Shown: positions 36,911 through 48,630, counted from the stretch's first letter. The stretch: 64,000 nucleotides of DNA from Kryptolebias marmoratus (GCF_001649575.2 NC_051440.1:17510977-17574976), one strand, 5' to 3'. The notes: a model not told the origin generated them from the letters alone. Numbers and translations: made by a program.

Positions 36911-39900
36911 ATGGACGGGCTGCAGCCAGAAGCCGCCGGAGGAGTTGGTGAGATCGGGGAAAACGCGGAGGAAAAGTATCGCGCTCTCGCCTATGACACT
37001 GCCCTCAGCACTCTGGTGGCGGTGGCCCTGTATGTGGTGCTGAAAGTCAGCCTGGATGGGTTCAGGCAGTGGCGCGCCAGGACCTCGGTGCTCGTCGTGG
37101 GTTCGGGTCCCGTGGGGCTGACGGCCGCGCTGGTCGCTGTCCGCTCCGGGAAGGTGCTGAAACTGACCGTGCTGGATGAGAGGTACCGGACCGCCCTGCT
37201 CTGCCGACCCCAGCAGATAGCCCTGGATCCCCGCAGCGTCAAGTTTCTTCTGGGACTCGGAGTGGACTTTGACAACATGGAAGGCTGCTGGCACAACGAG
37301 CATTTTTTCACCAAGATAGGCGTGTTTCAGGAGTACCTGCTGAGCATCCTGGAGCAGAAGAAGCAGAAGGTGGAGGTCAAAGTGCAGCTGGGAACCAAGG
37401 TTTGACTTCTTCACTCAGATCTGCAAACCAGTCTAACTATAATTATGGTGCCTAAAAATATCAAAGCTTTTTGCAAATTAGAACACAATAATCCTTATCT
37501 GGTTCTGCCAATTTCATTAACACCAAACTCATGCAACTTCATTTCTCTCCATGGACACTCAAATTACATGCTTTTGATTTGAAAATAATGCAGTTAGTTT
37601 ACAGAGAAAAGGGAAATAAAATAGCCCACAGTATTTCATTTGATTATTATTGAATTATTCTTTTGTAGGCTTTAAAAACATAATCTTCCCAAAGTGTCAG
37701 CAGACACAGAAGACATTGTTGTGTTCTTTCTCTTCAGCAGTAACTGAGATGCCTGAAATATATGGAAACTTCTTGTTCAGATGTTTGTGTTGCAACCATA
37801 AAAATCCATTAAAACACAGAAGCACTGGCATATTTATCTCACCTTCATTGTTTGAGAGTTGTCCAAGTCTTTTCAAAGACTGAAAGCAAAGCTCCTGAGT
37901 TACAACCCTGTTATATAAACAGAGTCCTTTCCACAGTTTTACTGGGGTCAGTGGAAAATAAATGGCAGAATTACAGCCAACAAGTCTCCACCCAAACACA
38001 TTACAGCACCAGAAAAGTAGATTTTGAATGTAATCCTATTTTGAGTTCAAAGAGTTTATTTATTCACATAGGATCTTCTTTGGTTTCTTTAATCCAAATA
38101 CTGCCATGAGTTATGCCATCTGATTTTACAACACAATAAATACAGCACAGGTTTAATCACTGTATGATAACAAAAATTATCCTAGTTTTATTACAAAAGA
38201 TTTTATGTTATTGCTCTCTCCATGTGCTTTATAAACCCCCCACCTTAAGGTTGGAGCTCAGCTTATGATATTGAAGTAACCCACCAAGACAAAAACATCA
38301 AAATTATTAAAAGCTGTCAGTGATCAGTGCAACTATGATTAAAGGTACTCGTTGCAATGTCATAAAGCTCAGTATAAAAAACATTTTTGTTGCTCATATT
38401 GATGGTTAATGTGTCTTTAAAATTAAAACTTGTAAGCAGTACTTTTAACTGGATGCAAACTACATATGTTTGTTTACCTTTGTTTACTTGTTTACCTCCC
38501 ATCTGATTCCACCATATTTGTTTACCTACATACAGACAGTCTAATACAGTCAGTCATGTGACTCAAGCTCCCCTGTGGTTTTCAGAGAATTCAGCCAAGT
38601 CCTTTGTTTACATTGTGTATTTGCATTTCAGAATTGCGTATCAACATATCTAGAAAAGTTCTAGAGTAAACTGCACTGTCTGATATAGTTTAAGGCACCC
38701 TTTTTATGTTTTAAAATTGAAATGACATGAATTAAGTCTGAGATTCACTTTGTCAAATGCAATAAAAGTACTTTTATCTCATTTTACTGTTTAACTTTCC
38801 TTCATTAAACCATTAAACCATTAAACTCAGGAGCAAACATTTTTTCACTGTCTTAGATTTCTTAGATTTTCCTCTTTTCGGGCCTGTTGTGAGGGTTATT
38901 TTTCGTTGCTGCTGCCCACCTTCTTTTCTGGTGATTCACCAACCTTTAGAAGATGGAAGACAAGGTCAGCAGGGTTTTTGATAACAGCAAAGCTATGCTT
39001 CACTTAGAGTCGATGCCAAGCCTGCCATTTCCTCTTGATTAGACAAGACAGCGGACTTGATGACAGATACTTTTATGCTTCTAAGGTCCTAAAATGCAGA
39101 AGGGGTCATTAAAATCACCTGTTCAATGTGGCCTAAATAGATTAGACATGGCTCTCTTAGGATGTTGGCTATTACATCCACTGCACAACCCTTTCATTCT
39201 CCCTCTCAGCCCATCTGGCTGTCCTCCAACTTGATTTGGACAGCTCCTACTCCTCCTTTACACAGACATCATGCTGCTGAGAGGAAGTAAACATTCAGCA
39301 GAGCAAAGTAATAAACTCTCTCTCAGAGATGTTCTGCTGTTTATACAAGAGCAACCAAAAAAAGCCCATTGTAATTTTCCTTATACTGTAATGTTTTATT
39401 AAAACCTGCCTGCTCCCTTCTGTAGATTAATAGGTAGTGTCGGAAATAGAACTCATATTTGCTGGTCAGGCTGCAGGGATAGAAAGCATAAACAAACCTC
39501 TTGATGAAGTATAAATAAGATCGACAACTAATTTCTTTGCTGACAAAGAAAAATAAAACAGTTCATCATCCTACTTGCAGTTTTTAAATCTCTTAAGTCA
39601 GAAATAGAAGTTTTTTATTACAGTTTCTCATGATGTCTTACAAAGTATGAGTTTATCTGCTAGGTTAAACCACCACAAAAGGTAAATATAGCTGTTATAA
39701 ACTATATGTTCTCTTTGTGTTTTAGTTTACAGAGGAATACCTGCAGCGGATTCCACACAAAGAATGGCCACGGGTAATTGTGGTGGCTGATGGTTCGTGT
39801 GGCGACTCCTGCTCCGTGTTGGGGATCAGCTCTGACTACACCGTGGAGTCCTGCCATGCCTACGGAGCTAATGCTAGTATAGAGAGATTAGACCAGAGAC

Positions 39901-42900
39901 AGGTCAGGTAACACACTTGGCATTTATGTATTTGTTTATTGCACTCGAGGTTAAATGTATGCAGGAAATAATTGAAATAAAAACAAGACAGCTGGCGCGT
40001 AAAGTCATCACAGATAAAGCCGGATGCAAACATGAACGTGACGATATATCAGCACACTGAGTCAATAATCTTCCTGTTGCTGTTTGTGTACAGAATGAAG
40101 CATGTCATAATAGTGGCACTTTTGCTGTATTTGCCTGCCTTACACAGATAATCTGAGCAAACAGTGAGGCTCAGCGTCTAACAGCAACTGAACACAATAT
40201 CCGACTCGTCCAAACAGCTAGATTTCAGGAGACTGCTGGGTCTCGTCAGCATCAGTGCTGGCAGATGTTTCTATGTAGTCGCTGAATTTGAAAAGGACAG
40301 CTGCTGTTCAGATGGAGACAGGTGGATGCCATGGTAAAGCTTTGGAACCAGACTCATAATTTGTCCCAATTGAATTGAATCTGGATCAAGATATCAAAAC
40401 ATCAGCTGCCAGTAGTCATTTCTAAAAGTACACTAAAATTAACCAATTTACTTATTATTTTTTTCTTAATAACAAATAAAAACAGCATGAAACAAGTAAT
40501 ACACACTAGAGAAGTACGTTCCTTAGACAATCCAACAACCAAAATCCCATTCCAGCTGGTGTATAAAGATGAAGAGATTCAAAATATAATCCTGTTTTTT
40601 ACAGCAAGTGTCTGCTGCTAATGCTGCATGGGTCATGAGACATTAACCGTCTTTATTACTGTGCTTGATTGATACAGTTTGACTCATGAGGCTGAAACCT
40701 TGTTCTTTATATTCTACAGTGAAAACACAGAGCATTATTTAGGTGGAAGAAATAAACAGGTTAAGGTGAAAAGCTCCAAACTAACATCAAACTACCATGT
40801 GAACACAAGCGGAGAGTCTCGTTTTATGCCACCATAACCATTCATATCACGTCCTGTTTGGTGGCTGTGTGGCTGTCTTTTATTGGCCACTGTTCTCTCT
40901 AGCTGCTTCCTGTAATGATTGAATTTTTCTCCCAGGATATGACCTGGTCCTTCTACTGTCCCTTCCTCCTCCCCCTCCTCCTTCTCTTCAACGTCATTAC
41001 CCAGTTGCTGCTCTCTCATCTCACAATCTCCCTGGGCTGCTCTAAAGGCTGTTTTTGATCTTAGTCTTGGATGTTTTGTCACTAAAAAAAAAAAGAAATT
41101 CTTGAGGGAAAATGATTAGTCACTACAAGGTTGAGCCACTGAATAAAAATCAAGCTATTTTTAATCCCCTCTTGAGTGACATTATGCCTGCAGTCTTTTC
41201 TCCACAGACACATCAAGAATTACACTTAAAAGGGACTAAACTGTTTTTTTATGTTGACAATATTATGTATGACAAGAATAAAATTCCTTGAACTCATTTT
41301 GAAATAATTGGATTTTCTACCTCTTTATTGTTACCTTCAGGTGCCGACACCTGAGATCCGTGCACACAGCCTCTACTTTGACCTGTCTGCATATGGAGTG
41401 GAGGCTCTCAGAGAGCACAGAAACCCAACAGCCAAGCCCGGCTTCCACCTGAAGATCTACGGCACCTTCAGGAACCGCTACATGGCCCTTGTCTGTCCAG
41501 CTTCTGACACCAAGATGGTTCGCTACCTCAGGCACACTGCAAACTCCTCTGTAAGACTTTTTATTAGTGGAAACAGCCAAACCGGCTGAAAATATGTCAG
41601 TAAACTTGACGGTCTAGCAAAAATTTTGTGTGTTTGAATGCTGAACTCTGCCTTTATGGCTCGACAGTTGTTTTACTCACTCTGTCTCTTTTCTTTTGGA
41701 TTTGGCAGCAGATTCATTCTTTATCATAAACTTTTTTTCCGAGTTGTCCAATTCTGCCATTTTTTTTTACTTATACAGACTACGACCAGACTAATGTAGG
41801 TCAATCATGTAATTCAAGCTTTCTCTTGGTTTTTGCCAAATTCAGCCGAGTGCTTTGTTGACATTGAGTGCATACCTGCATTTTAGAATTGCATATCCAT
41901 ATATCTGGAAAACTTTTGGAATAAACTCTTTCAAACTGGACTATTTGATATAGCTCAGGATAACCTTTTTTGTGTTTGATTTCATAGTTTGGAATGATTT
42001 TATTCAAGTCACAGCAATGTGATGCATCAAAGGTTTGCATATTTGTCACCTGTTTCGTAGAAAATGGACTTTGAGCCGCTATTGTGTGAGTTCAGTTGTT
42101 TATCCATGGTTTTGGTTTCTGTGTGCACGAGGTGCTTTTATGTGTTTGTTGACATAATGGATCGTGAGTGTTCATGAACCTTAGAGTGTATGATGAACAA
42201 ATGGGAAAGGAGGAGAACGAAGCTTCTGTGTGTTTGTGTGTGAGTAAAAAAGCCATCTGTAATCTGTTGTTACACATGAGTGAACAAATGCGGGGCAGGA
42301 GTCTTTTTTTTTTCTTCACCTGCTTAACTGTTGGAGCTGGTACACCTACTTGGCTGTTAGTGTTTTATTTAAAGTCACTTGATTTTGATGGTGAGTGCCA
42401 CTCTGATCCTGCATAGCCTGCAGGCACAGCATGTAGTGTTGTTTCAGTTCACACAGGTATGTCGAAAGACCATTCATGGAGCTCTTGTTGTTATGTGGGT
42501 GCCCATTCAAAAGCTCTGTTACTTGGTAACAGTTAACTGTGTAAGTGTGGTTCGAAGAAGAGCAGAGTTGAGCAGAGAGAAAGCAGAGACTTTATTCAAA
42601 AAGGCCTGCAGCAGTTCCTCATTTTATTGGAATTAGAGGGTAAGCAGCAGCCAGGTGCTGCTAATTAAATGCACTTGATTAACGGATCATCAGCAGGTGT
42701 GACCACCTCTGTGAAGGCAAGCAGCTTTCAAGTGTCTGTTAACACAACACCATCATCAATGATCTTAGAGAAGCAACTGTTCCTATAACTATCTGGGAAC
42801 AATTACAAGGATTTTAAAAAGTTTTAATTGAACAAGAGACATTTGGAATAATTTAATTTGAACAAACCAGACTAATTTCAGATAACTGACTTTAAAGCAA

Positions 42901-44111
42901 AATAAGACTTCTATAAAAACCTCATATCACCTGTTAAACATAATGGTTTTAGATAACTTGCCTTGTTTCCAAGTGTGCTCTGTTTTGTTTACAATAGTTG
43001 AAGTCTTGACTCACATTTCTACATCCCATGTTCTGTGTCAGTTCCTCATTCAACCACAATTTTATAACAGTTTCTCAAATTTTAATTTTTTTTTCTTTAA
43101 ACTGGTTGGATGTTCTTGTTGGGGAAAAGCACTGATCAGGAGTTTAAATATTATATTTTTCAACTTGATAGGTTCAGATTAAAACACAGTTAAGTTCTTA
43201 TAGATATTTCTTTACGTTCTAAGTTAACACATCAAAACAGTTTGTTAATGTTTAGAGTTTAGATGCATGCATTAACAGGTTTTGGAAATAGACCTGACAA
43301 AATCAACAAAATTCTTGAGTATTTCCAAAATTTCCTTGATAAAACTCTAATTTTCACATGGATTTAAATAATTACACTTTATGAGTTGAGCAAGTATTTT
43401 GCACCACATTTGCGTTGTTTGAAAACATTTTATCAGAAGTTTATTTTTTCATTTGGCACTAAAAAAGATAGCACTGTACCTCATACTTAAATGAAAAGTG
43501 TGCGTTATTAACTTATGGCTGAATGACTTTAACATTTCTCTCTGTCTCTCTTTGTTCACCAGATAATGAAGAACATTTTTCATCAATCTTTCAATGCCTA
43601 TAAGACAGACATAGAACCTCGTCTGAACGACGTGACGCTCCACCACATGCAGTGCAGTCGGCGTCTCTTTGAGATCCAGCTGTCCCACAGACGCATCAGT
43701 GCTGCCTATATCGAGGGGGACAGTGTTGCTGTCATTGTAGAGGGTGAGGCAGCACGAGTCCTCAATTTTGACGCAGGTACACCTGTATAAAACACCATCT
43801 ATTTGATTGTCAAGATTGTGAAGGAGTGTTTTAATCACAGACTTCAGAGCAAATAGAATTTAAAAGCAAAGAAGCATCTTTTCACAAATGTCTGTATGTT
43901 TTGTCTCAGCATCTTTTCTGTCCATCTTCCAGGTTTTGGGGTAAATCTGGGCATGCGAGGCCTTGAGTCAGTGGGGACCTTCATTTACCGCATAGCCACG
44001 GCTGTGGACCAGAATGACATTTTAGAGGCTCTGTCAGCTAAGATGAAGCACTCCAGACAGGTGGCAGAGGCCTTCAAGCAGGCAGGTCTGACTGAGTCAA
44101 TGTATGAGTGA
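36911..44111 (+). CDS. Membrane-anchored FAD monooxygenase-like protein
   Basis: Five exons give 422 aa: 36911-37399, 39726-39902, 41341-41550, 43563-43776, 43933-44111 (intron phases 0, 0, 0, 1). Residues about 30-46 (TALSTLVAVALYVVLKV) form one membrane segment. A Rossmann FAD site follows: VLVVGSGPVGLTAAL (64-69 GSGPVG) with acidic D89/E90 at the end of strand 2. A DG motif reads VIVVADGSCGDS (about 180-191). Near 352, EGEAARVLNFDAGFGVNLGMRG stands where PHBH-type enzymes have GDAAH..P..GxGxNxG. The middle resembles the layout of the MICAL monooxygenase domain. I infer an NAD(P)H-dependent flavoprotein monooxygenase or a catalytically altered relative facing a membrane. I do not recognise a named gene and cannot state a substrate. 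The usual Asp of the GD motif is Glu and the following His is Arg. Intact frames and clean splice sites argue for a functional gene. Confidence 0.78.
37400..39725. other. Intron 1 of the flavoprotein gene
   Basis: A 2.3-kb intron. It holds one copy of a ~230-bp repeat (38495-38725) whose partner is in intron 3, and a higher-complexity block at 39000-39270 that could be a regulatory element. No exon was seen. Confidence 0.5.
38495..38725. repeat. Intronic repeat pair, copy A
   Basis: Shared with 41744-41995 in the same orientation. Matching strings include 'tcatgtgactcaagct'/'tcatgtaattcaagct', 'attcagccaagtcctttgtttacattg'/'attcagccgagtgctttgttgacattg', 'agaattgcgtatcaacatatctagaaaa'/'agaattgcatatccatatatctggaaaa' and 'tgatatagtt'/'tgatatagct'. 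The element type is unknown. Confidence 0.8.
39903..41340. other. Intron 2 of the flavoprotein gene
   Basis: A 1.44-kb intron with no recognised exon or repeat. A second GT at 39908 is out of frame with the next exon; the donor CAG|GTCAGG at 39902/39903 keeps the frame. Confidence 0.5.
41744..41995. repeat. Intronic repeat pair, copy B
   Basis: This is the partner of 38495-38725, about 3.2 kb downstream in the same orientation, in intron 3 of the same gene. The copies are clearly diverged, so this is an old dispersed repeat or an old local duplication. Confidence 0.8.
42640..42830 (+). mobile_element. Tc1-like 5' fragment
   Basis: The strings 'caggtgctgctaattaaatgcacttgatta', 'tgtgaccacctctg', 'gtgtctgttaacacaac' and 'tcaatgatcttagagaagcaactgtt' match the 5' part of the same Tc1-type family whose 3' part lies at 31.0-31.7 kb, as I remember the family. 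The transposase body and the right end are missing. Located in intron 3 of the flavoprotein gene. Confidence 0.7.
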
Positions 44112-44141
44112 AATAATGGGCCTACTTGATGAATGCTTAGT

Positions 44142-44153
44142 GCCATCTAGTGG
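44142..44153 (-). promoter_or_regulatory. CTCF-like motif
   Basis: The minus strand reads CCACTAGATGGC, a full match to the vertebrate CTCF core CCASYAGRKGGC. It lies 31 bases after the stop codon of the flavoprotein gene, in its 3' UTR. Motif occurrence alone does not prove binding. Confidence 0.4.
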
Positions 44154-44856
44154 GAAATAGTGGATTGTTCAGAGAGTTTGACCAATGATGCAAAAACTGG
44201 GCTCCTCATAGTTTCATATGGAGCTGAATGATTGGGATCAGATGAATAATTTTGTGAACCTACATGTATTTGGAGTAGTGAGAGTAACAAGAGTTACATT
44301 TAGATATGGAGTATTTTTCATGTTTAGACAAAAAGACAATCACATTACATCTTACAGCTGCAATAAAACAGTATAAATTACTCACACAGAGAAGTGTAAG
44401 CAAGATAAGTATTTAGCTCTGAGAGGTGATGGAAGAAACTAGGATTATGTGACTATAAATTATCTGAATCTGTATTTTCCTCTTTTAATTAGGTAAATGA
44501 TTGACTTGGTTTCTAATTAATACCTGATTGTGTGTTATGGTGTGCCACATATGTTGTAAAACTGTCTGTGATGCATCATCTTCAGCTGAGAAATGTTAGT
44601 GTTTATAAAGACACATGCGGGAGCAGATGAAGTGAGGCAGCAGCTGTTCCAAAGGGTTTTCAGTCATTTTTTTGTGTGTGTTTGGCTGATGATGGGTGAT
44701 AATAATGGTGATGATTTTCTATTTGCTACAGTGGCTTATTTTGCTGTGCTACCTTGTAAATAGCATTTTTTTTTGTCATATTTATAAAAATAGATACCAT
44801 GTATTTTATTATATTTTTTTTGTATATTATTGTTTTGATTATGTAAAATGTTTCAG

Positions 44857-44877
44857 TGATGATGATGATGATGATGT
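44857..44877. repeat. GAT trinucleotide repeat
   Basis: About seven GAT units in the 3' UTR of the flavoprotein gene, just upstream of its first AATAAA. Confidence 0.8.
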
Positions 44878-44889
44878 AGTTGAAGTGCC

Positions 44890-44988
44890 AATAAATCTGG
44901 TGACACACTGACTCAGCACTAACAGTTGTTGTATGGATCTGCCTCAATCCTTTAACAGTGATTGATCCGTTTAAAATGCTTTAATAAA
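44890..44988 (+). terminator. Poly(A) signals of the flavoprotein gene
   Basis: AATAAA hexamers at 44890-44895 and 44983-44988 give a 3' UTR of about 0.8-0.9 kb. The second is followed by a T-rich stretch. Confidence 0.5.
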
Positions 44989-45342
44989 TTCACTTTGTCT
45001 TTTTAACACAATATTTTTTACTTTTAAAGACAAAACACAGATAAAGGTAAAGGTAACATATATACAAATAATTATACTATTAATCAAAGATATAGCAATT
45101 TAAAACTTTTTTAACCTTACTTGTCAGGTAATTGTGAAAGAGGAACAGTCCTGGTTTAATGGCCCATCTAAGTCAAATTGATCAAAAAAAAAAAAAGAAA
45201 GAAAGAAATAACAAAAATTGTGGTTTGTGTCCTTAAAACAAACAGACAAGTAGGACAGACACACAATAAAAGCCAAACTATGTAAACATAGTCAGATAAC
45301 CACACACAACAAACTGTAAAATAAGCAAACTGCACAATAAAA

Positions 45343-45385
45343 ATACACACACGCGCACACACACACACACGCACACACACACATG
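45343..45385. repeat. CA microsatellite
   Basis: An imperfect CA run of about 20 units with a few CG interruptions. Confidence 0.85.
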
Positions 45386-46339
45386 CATGCAGATACTCAT
45401 AGATGGATTAGCTCACCACATACTTCGAAAACTAATTAGTGATCAACAAATTAGATGTAATTGAACAAAAATACAAACAAGAAGCCTGCGTTATACCAGG
45501 CTTCACAGCTAAATACCAATTTTTTATTAAGATTATAATGAATTTATTAGTCAAATTTAGTTCAAGACAGACTGACCTGTCTGGTGCCGTGTGCCATGTT
45601 GCATTTAATTCATTCCAGTTTTGTGTTTTTTTAAAAAAAGCTGCAGGATTTGAACTCCTGTCTGAGCTGTGTCAACAGTTTTCTAAGAAGTAGCACTGAC
45701 CTCTGCTGGTTAAACCTCACTGTTGCATCGAATTCATGACAAATTCACATAGATGTATTTTCTATTTATTGCACAACATGTTCCTCCATATGCCAGTATC
45801 CAGTTTTAAAATGTTTTATTTAAAATCTTTTTATATCTGTTAATATTTTCAATTAAATGTTATAATTTAAATTTTAGTAGAACTGATCATGAATAGTAAA
45901 GCCAAGCACATCATGTTTCCAAGATTCTGTTTTAATAAAAAAATATGTAAATATACAGAGAAAAAAGCTTTTTGCTAGCTGTTTGATGGTAATTTAAAAT
46001 GCATTTCAATAATTGTTTTTTTTTTAACGAGGGTAAATTTGGGGTTTGGGAACAGTTGTAGTTTTGAGATTTAGACTTAAGCATTCTTGCTCAAGTTTAT
46101 GTCCTCTCAAATCTCTTCTTGACTCATATACAATAATATAGAGTCTGTCTGCCCCTGAGTCCAATATGATCAAATCACCAAATGTTTTAATAGATCATCA
46201 ACATTAATCTGTTATAAGTGTTAAGTCATAATGTTTCACACTTATCTATCAATATATTCTATTCTTGGGAATTAGAGAATGAAGTGATGAGAATTTTGTA
46301 AGGAATAGGAAAAAAAGTGATTTTACAAAACATGTTGAT

Positions 46340-46600
46340 ATAAAATAATTCCCCACTTAGGTGCCCAGGTCATATGGCAGCAAAACAAGTCCAAATTATC
46401 ACCCCTCCACCACCGTGCTTGACAGCTGGAATGAGGTGTTTTTGCTGATATGCTGTTTAATTGTTGATAAATTTCTTAAGTCTTCAGAGTAACATCTTTC
46501 ATGAGTTTGGGCCAACATGGAATTAAACTGCATTGTAGCTGATGGGTTTCCACTCATCAGTGTGTAAGGAGACAATTCTTGTTGAACATAAAGTCAAAAA
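46340..46600 (-). mobile_element. Tc1-like fragment, antisense
   Basis: Read on the minus strand, the part 46450-46350 contains 'gctgtcaagcacggtggtggaggggtgataatttggacttgttttgctgcc' in pieces, coding for the HGGGG..IW.CFAA block of Tc1-type transposases. This is the same family as the relic at 31.0-31.7 kb but in the opposite orientation. Both ends are missing and the left and right limits are approximate. Confidence 0.7.
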
Positions 46601-47269
46601 ATATTTGATTTTAGAAGATGGATGTCATTTTCAGTATCTGATTAGGTGCATTCATGAACTTAAACAATAGTTTCAAACATAAAATTTAAAAAATATGCAT
46701 AAAATTCTGCTTGTTTTTTTTTAATTTATTTATACTAACCTCTAGAAGAATGAAAAAGATAAATAGTTACAAATATTGTAAGAAAACTATTTCATTAGCA
46801 TGACACTGTTCTGTAACATACAAAACACAAATAAGTTTTCAGAGATGCTGCTTGGGAAAAACAGCACCTTGCTATTGAACAAATAAAGTCAAACAAAGAG
46901 AAATGCAAACCTAAGAGACAGATGTTGGATTTTCCAGCTTGACACTAAATAAACTAAATCATTCATTTATTAATAGGTCAGTAATGTAGTTTTGTAACAG
47001 CATGGTTCTGCTCTAGAACAATTTTTTTTATTAATAGAAACATTTACAAGTAATACAACTAATCAGCTGAGCATTAAAATGAAAAGAATGCTTAATGCTT
47101 ACAGAACACATTTTCAATACTAATAGTTTTGAAAAACACTAAACATTACTGAGTTATGATCTGTTGTCAATAGAGGTGAAAGAGAGTGACCAGCTGAGAT
47201 CTGTTCAATTTCTCTTCATCAACAACATTAAAGCAAAAACCAAACAGACAACTTAAGACCCCTTATTCC

Positions 47270-47545
47270 AAAGCCATTTCCTCTGTCTAATTAAAAACAA
47301 TCATCCTTTGGGTTCGCCTTCCAAGGTCAATAGTCTGGACCTCTGAACCGGGCCCCTGCTGTAGTGCAGGGCCTTTCATTAGATTAAACACAATAATGAG
47401 AAAATCTTTTATCTTTGCATATAATTAAAGCTGGGTTGAAGGACAACTCAATCAATGATGTGGAACGACAAGTTCGTAAATGAATTAGATCTGCCGATGG
47501 GGGCTTGGCTGCGATCAATGACAAATGTTAAGCGGAGAGTAGATG
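47270..47545. promoter_or_regulatory. Candidate conserved non-coding element 1
   Basis: A block of even base composition and high complexity stands out from AT-rich surroundings. It has many homeodomain-type cores (ATTA, TAAT, 'catataattaaagc'), a 'ccaaggtcaatag' nuclear-receptor-like half site and a 'gcagggcctttcattagatta' segment. There is no open frame with splice sites. Conservation cannot be tested here. Confidence 0.35.
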
Positions 47546-48459
47546 TGCTGCAGAAATAGCAGGAAATAGCAAACTATCAGTCCAAACAAACCTAACAAAA
47601 AATACATATGTACATTTTTTGTGTGTTTGGTTTTAAATGAACAAATAATGTCACAAAAATAGCTGTAAAATGATTATTTTATTATTTAGATATTTAAATG
47701 TATTCAAAAAGAGGCATGTAAACTTTTAAGGTGTAGTTAATGTCTTTTTTTTAAGACACCTGCGCTTGAAAGTAAAGCCAGTCTTAGTTTAATAGCATCA
47801 TCCAGACATGAGAGGGCAGTGTTGTGCTTTAAAATAACCTCCAGGTTCATTGTGAGTCTGGCAGTCTGCAGAGAAAGAACTGGATAAAAGCAAACTCCTT
47901 CCAAAATATGATAATTATTTCTTGATGAAAACCACAGTTGGATTTTAGATTTGATTGTTGTCAGGCACTCAGTGAAGCTCGTCAAGAGCAAACACATTTA
48001 AACCCAGCATCTAAATATTAACAATATTGTCTGAGAATCATTGTCATAAGTCGAAGGATCCCATCTGTTTCATACAAGAGACTCACATTTACTGAAAGAA
48101 CAGATAAGAGAGGAAAGTTCACCAGCGGATGTGTGCATTTGTTTTTAGAGGAGATGGGAAAAGATGTGAGTACGAGCAGGTATTGACAAGCCCTCAGTTG
48201 CTTTCTGACATAGAGACAGGAAGTCAGTGTCACATGACTTAAATATTGGCATCTTGTCCGATTGCACAGAGGGCCTCGTATGTTTGCTGCCAGCACAGAT
48301 ACAGGCCAAATCATTCAAACACACACAGGTAAAAAGACAATGGACACGTCTGTTGGGTCTGAACAAAACTTAAAAAAGGAAATGTTAATAGTTACTTTAC
48401 TCTTATTTAAAAAAAAAGAAAAAGTGCCCATCGTGGTGAATCCCAAATCATTATTCTTG

Positions 48460-48630
48460 TATTTCGACTGAACAGAGCTGAACACTGCAGCTGGATGTCT
48501 GCCTAACTAAATCGTCTGCTGAACAATTATCAGTTCCCCTATCAGTTCTGCTCCTATCTGTCCCATCACACTCACAGCCAATTTCCCCAAACTGTCAAAG
48601 CTAATAATTGGGCCTCTCTGTCAGGAAGGA
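48460..48630. promoter_or_regulatory. Candidate conserved non-coding element 2
   Basis: The block includes 'actaaatcgtctgctgaacaattatcagttc' and 'caaagctaataattgggcctctctgtcagg'. It is of higher complexity than the pyrimidine-rich DNA that follows and contains SOX-like (ACAAT) and homeodomain-like (TAATAATTG) strings. Confidence 0.3.

Larger units (their letters stand above)
44989..47260. other. Intergenic AT-rich stretch
   Basis: Apart from the CA repeat, the antisense Tc1 fragment and a weak CTCF-like string at 45698-45709, I see only AT-rich sequence here. Confidence 0.5.

Noticed and set aside
36809..37414. 201-codon open frame on the minus strand
   Set aside because: It is antisense to the GC-rich first exon of the flavoprotein gene; the plus-strand reading has the FAD motif and a matching donor, and the minus reading has no family resemblance.
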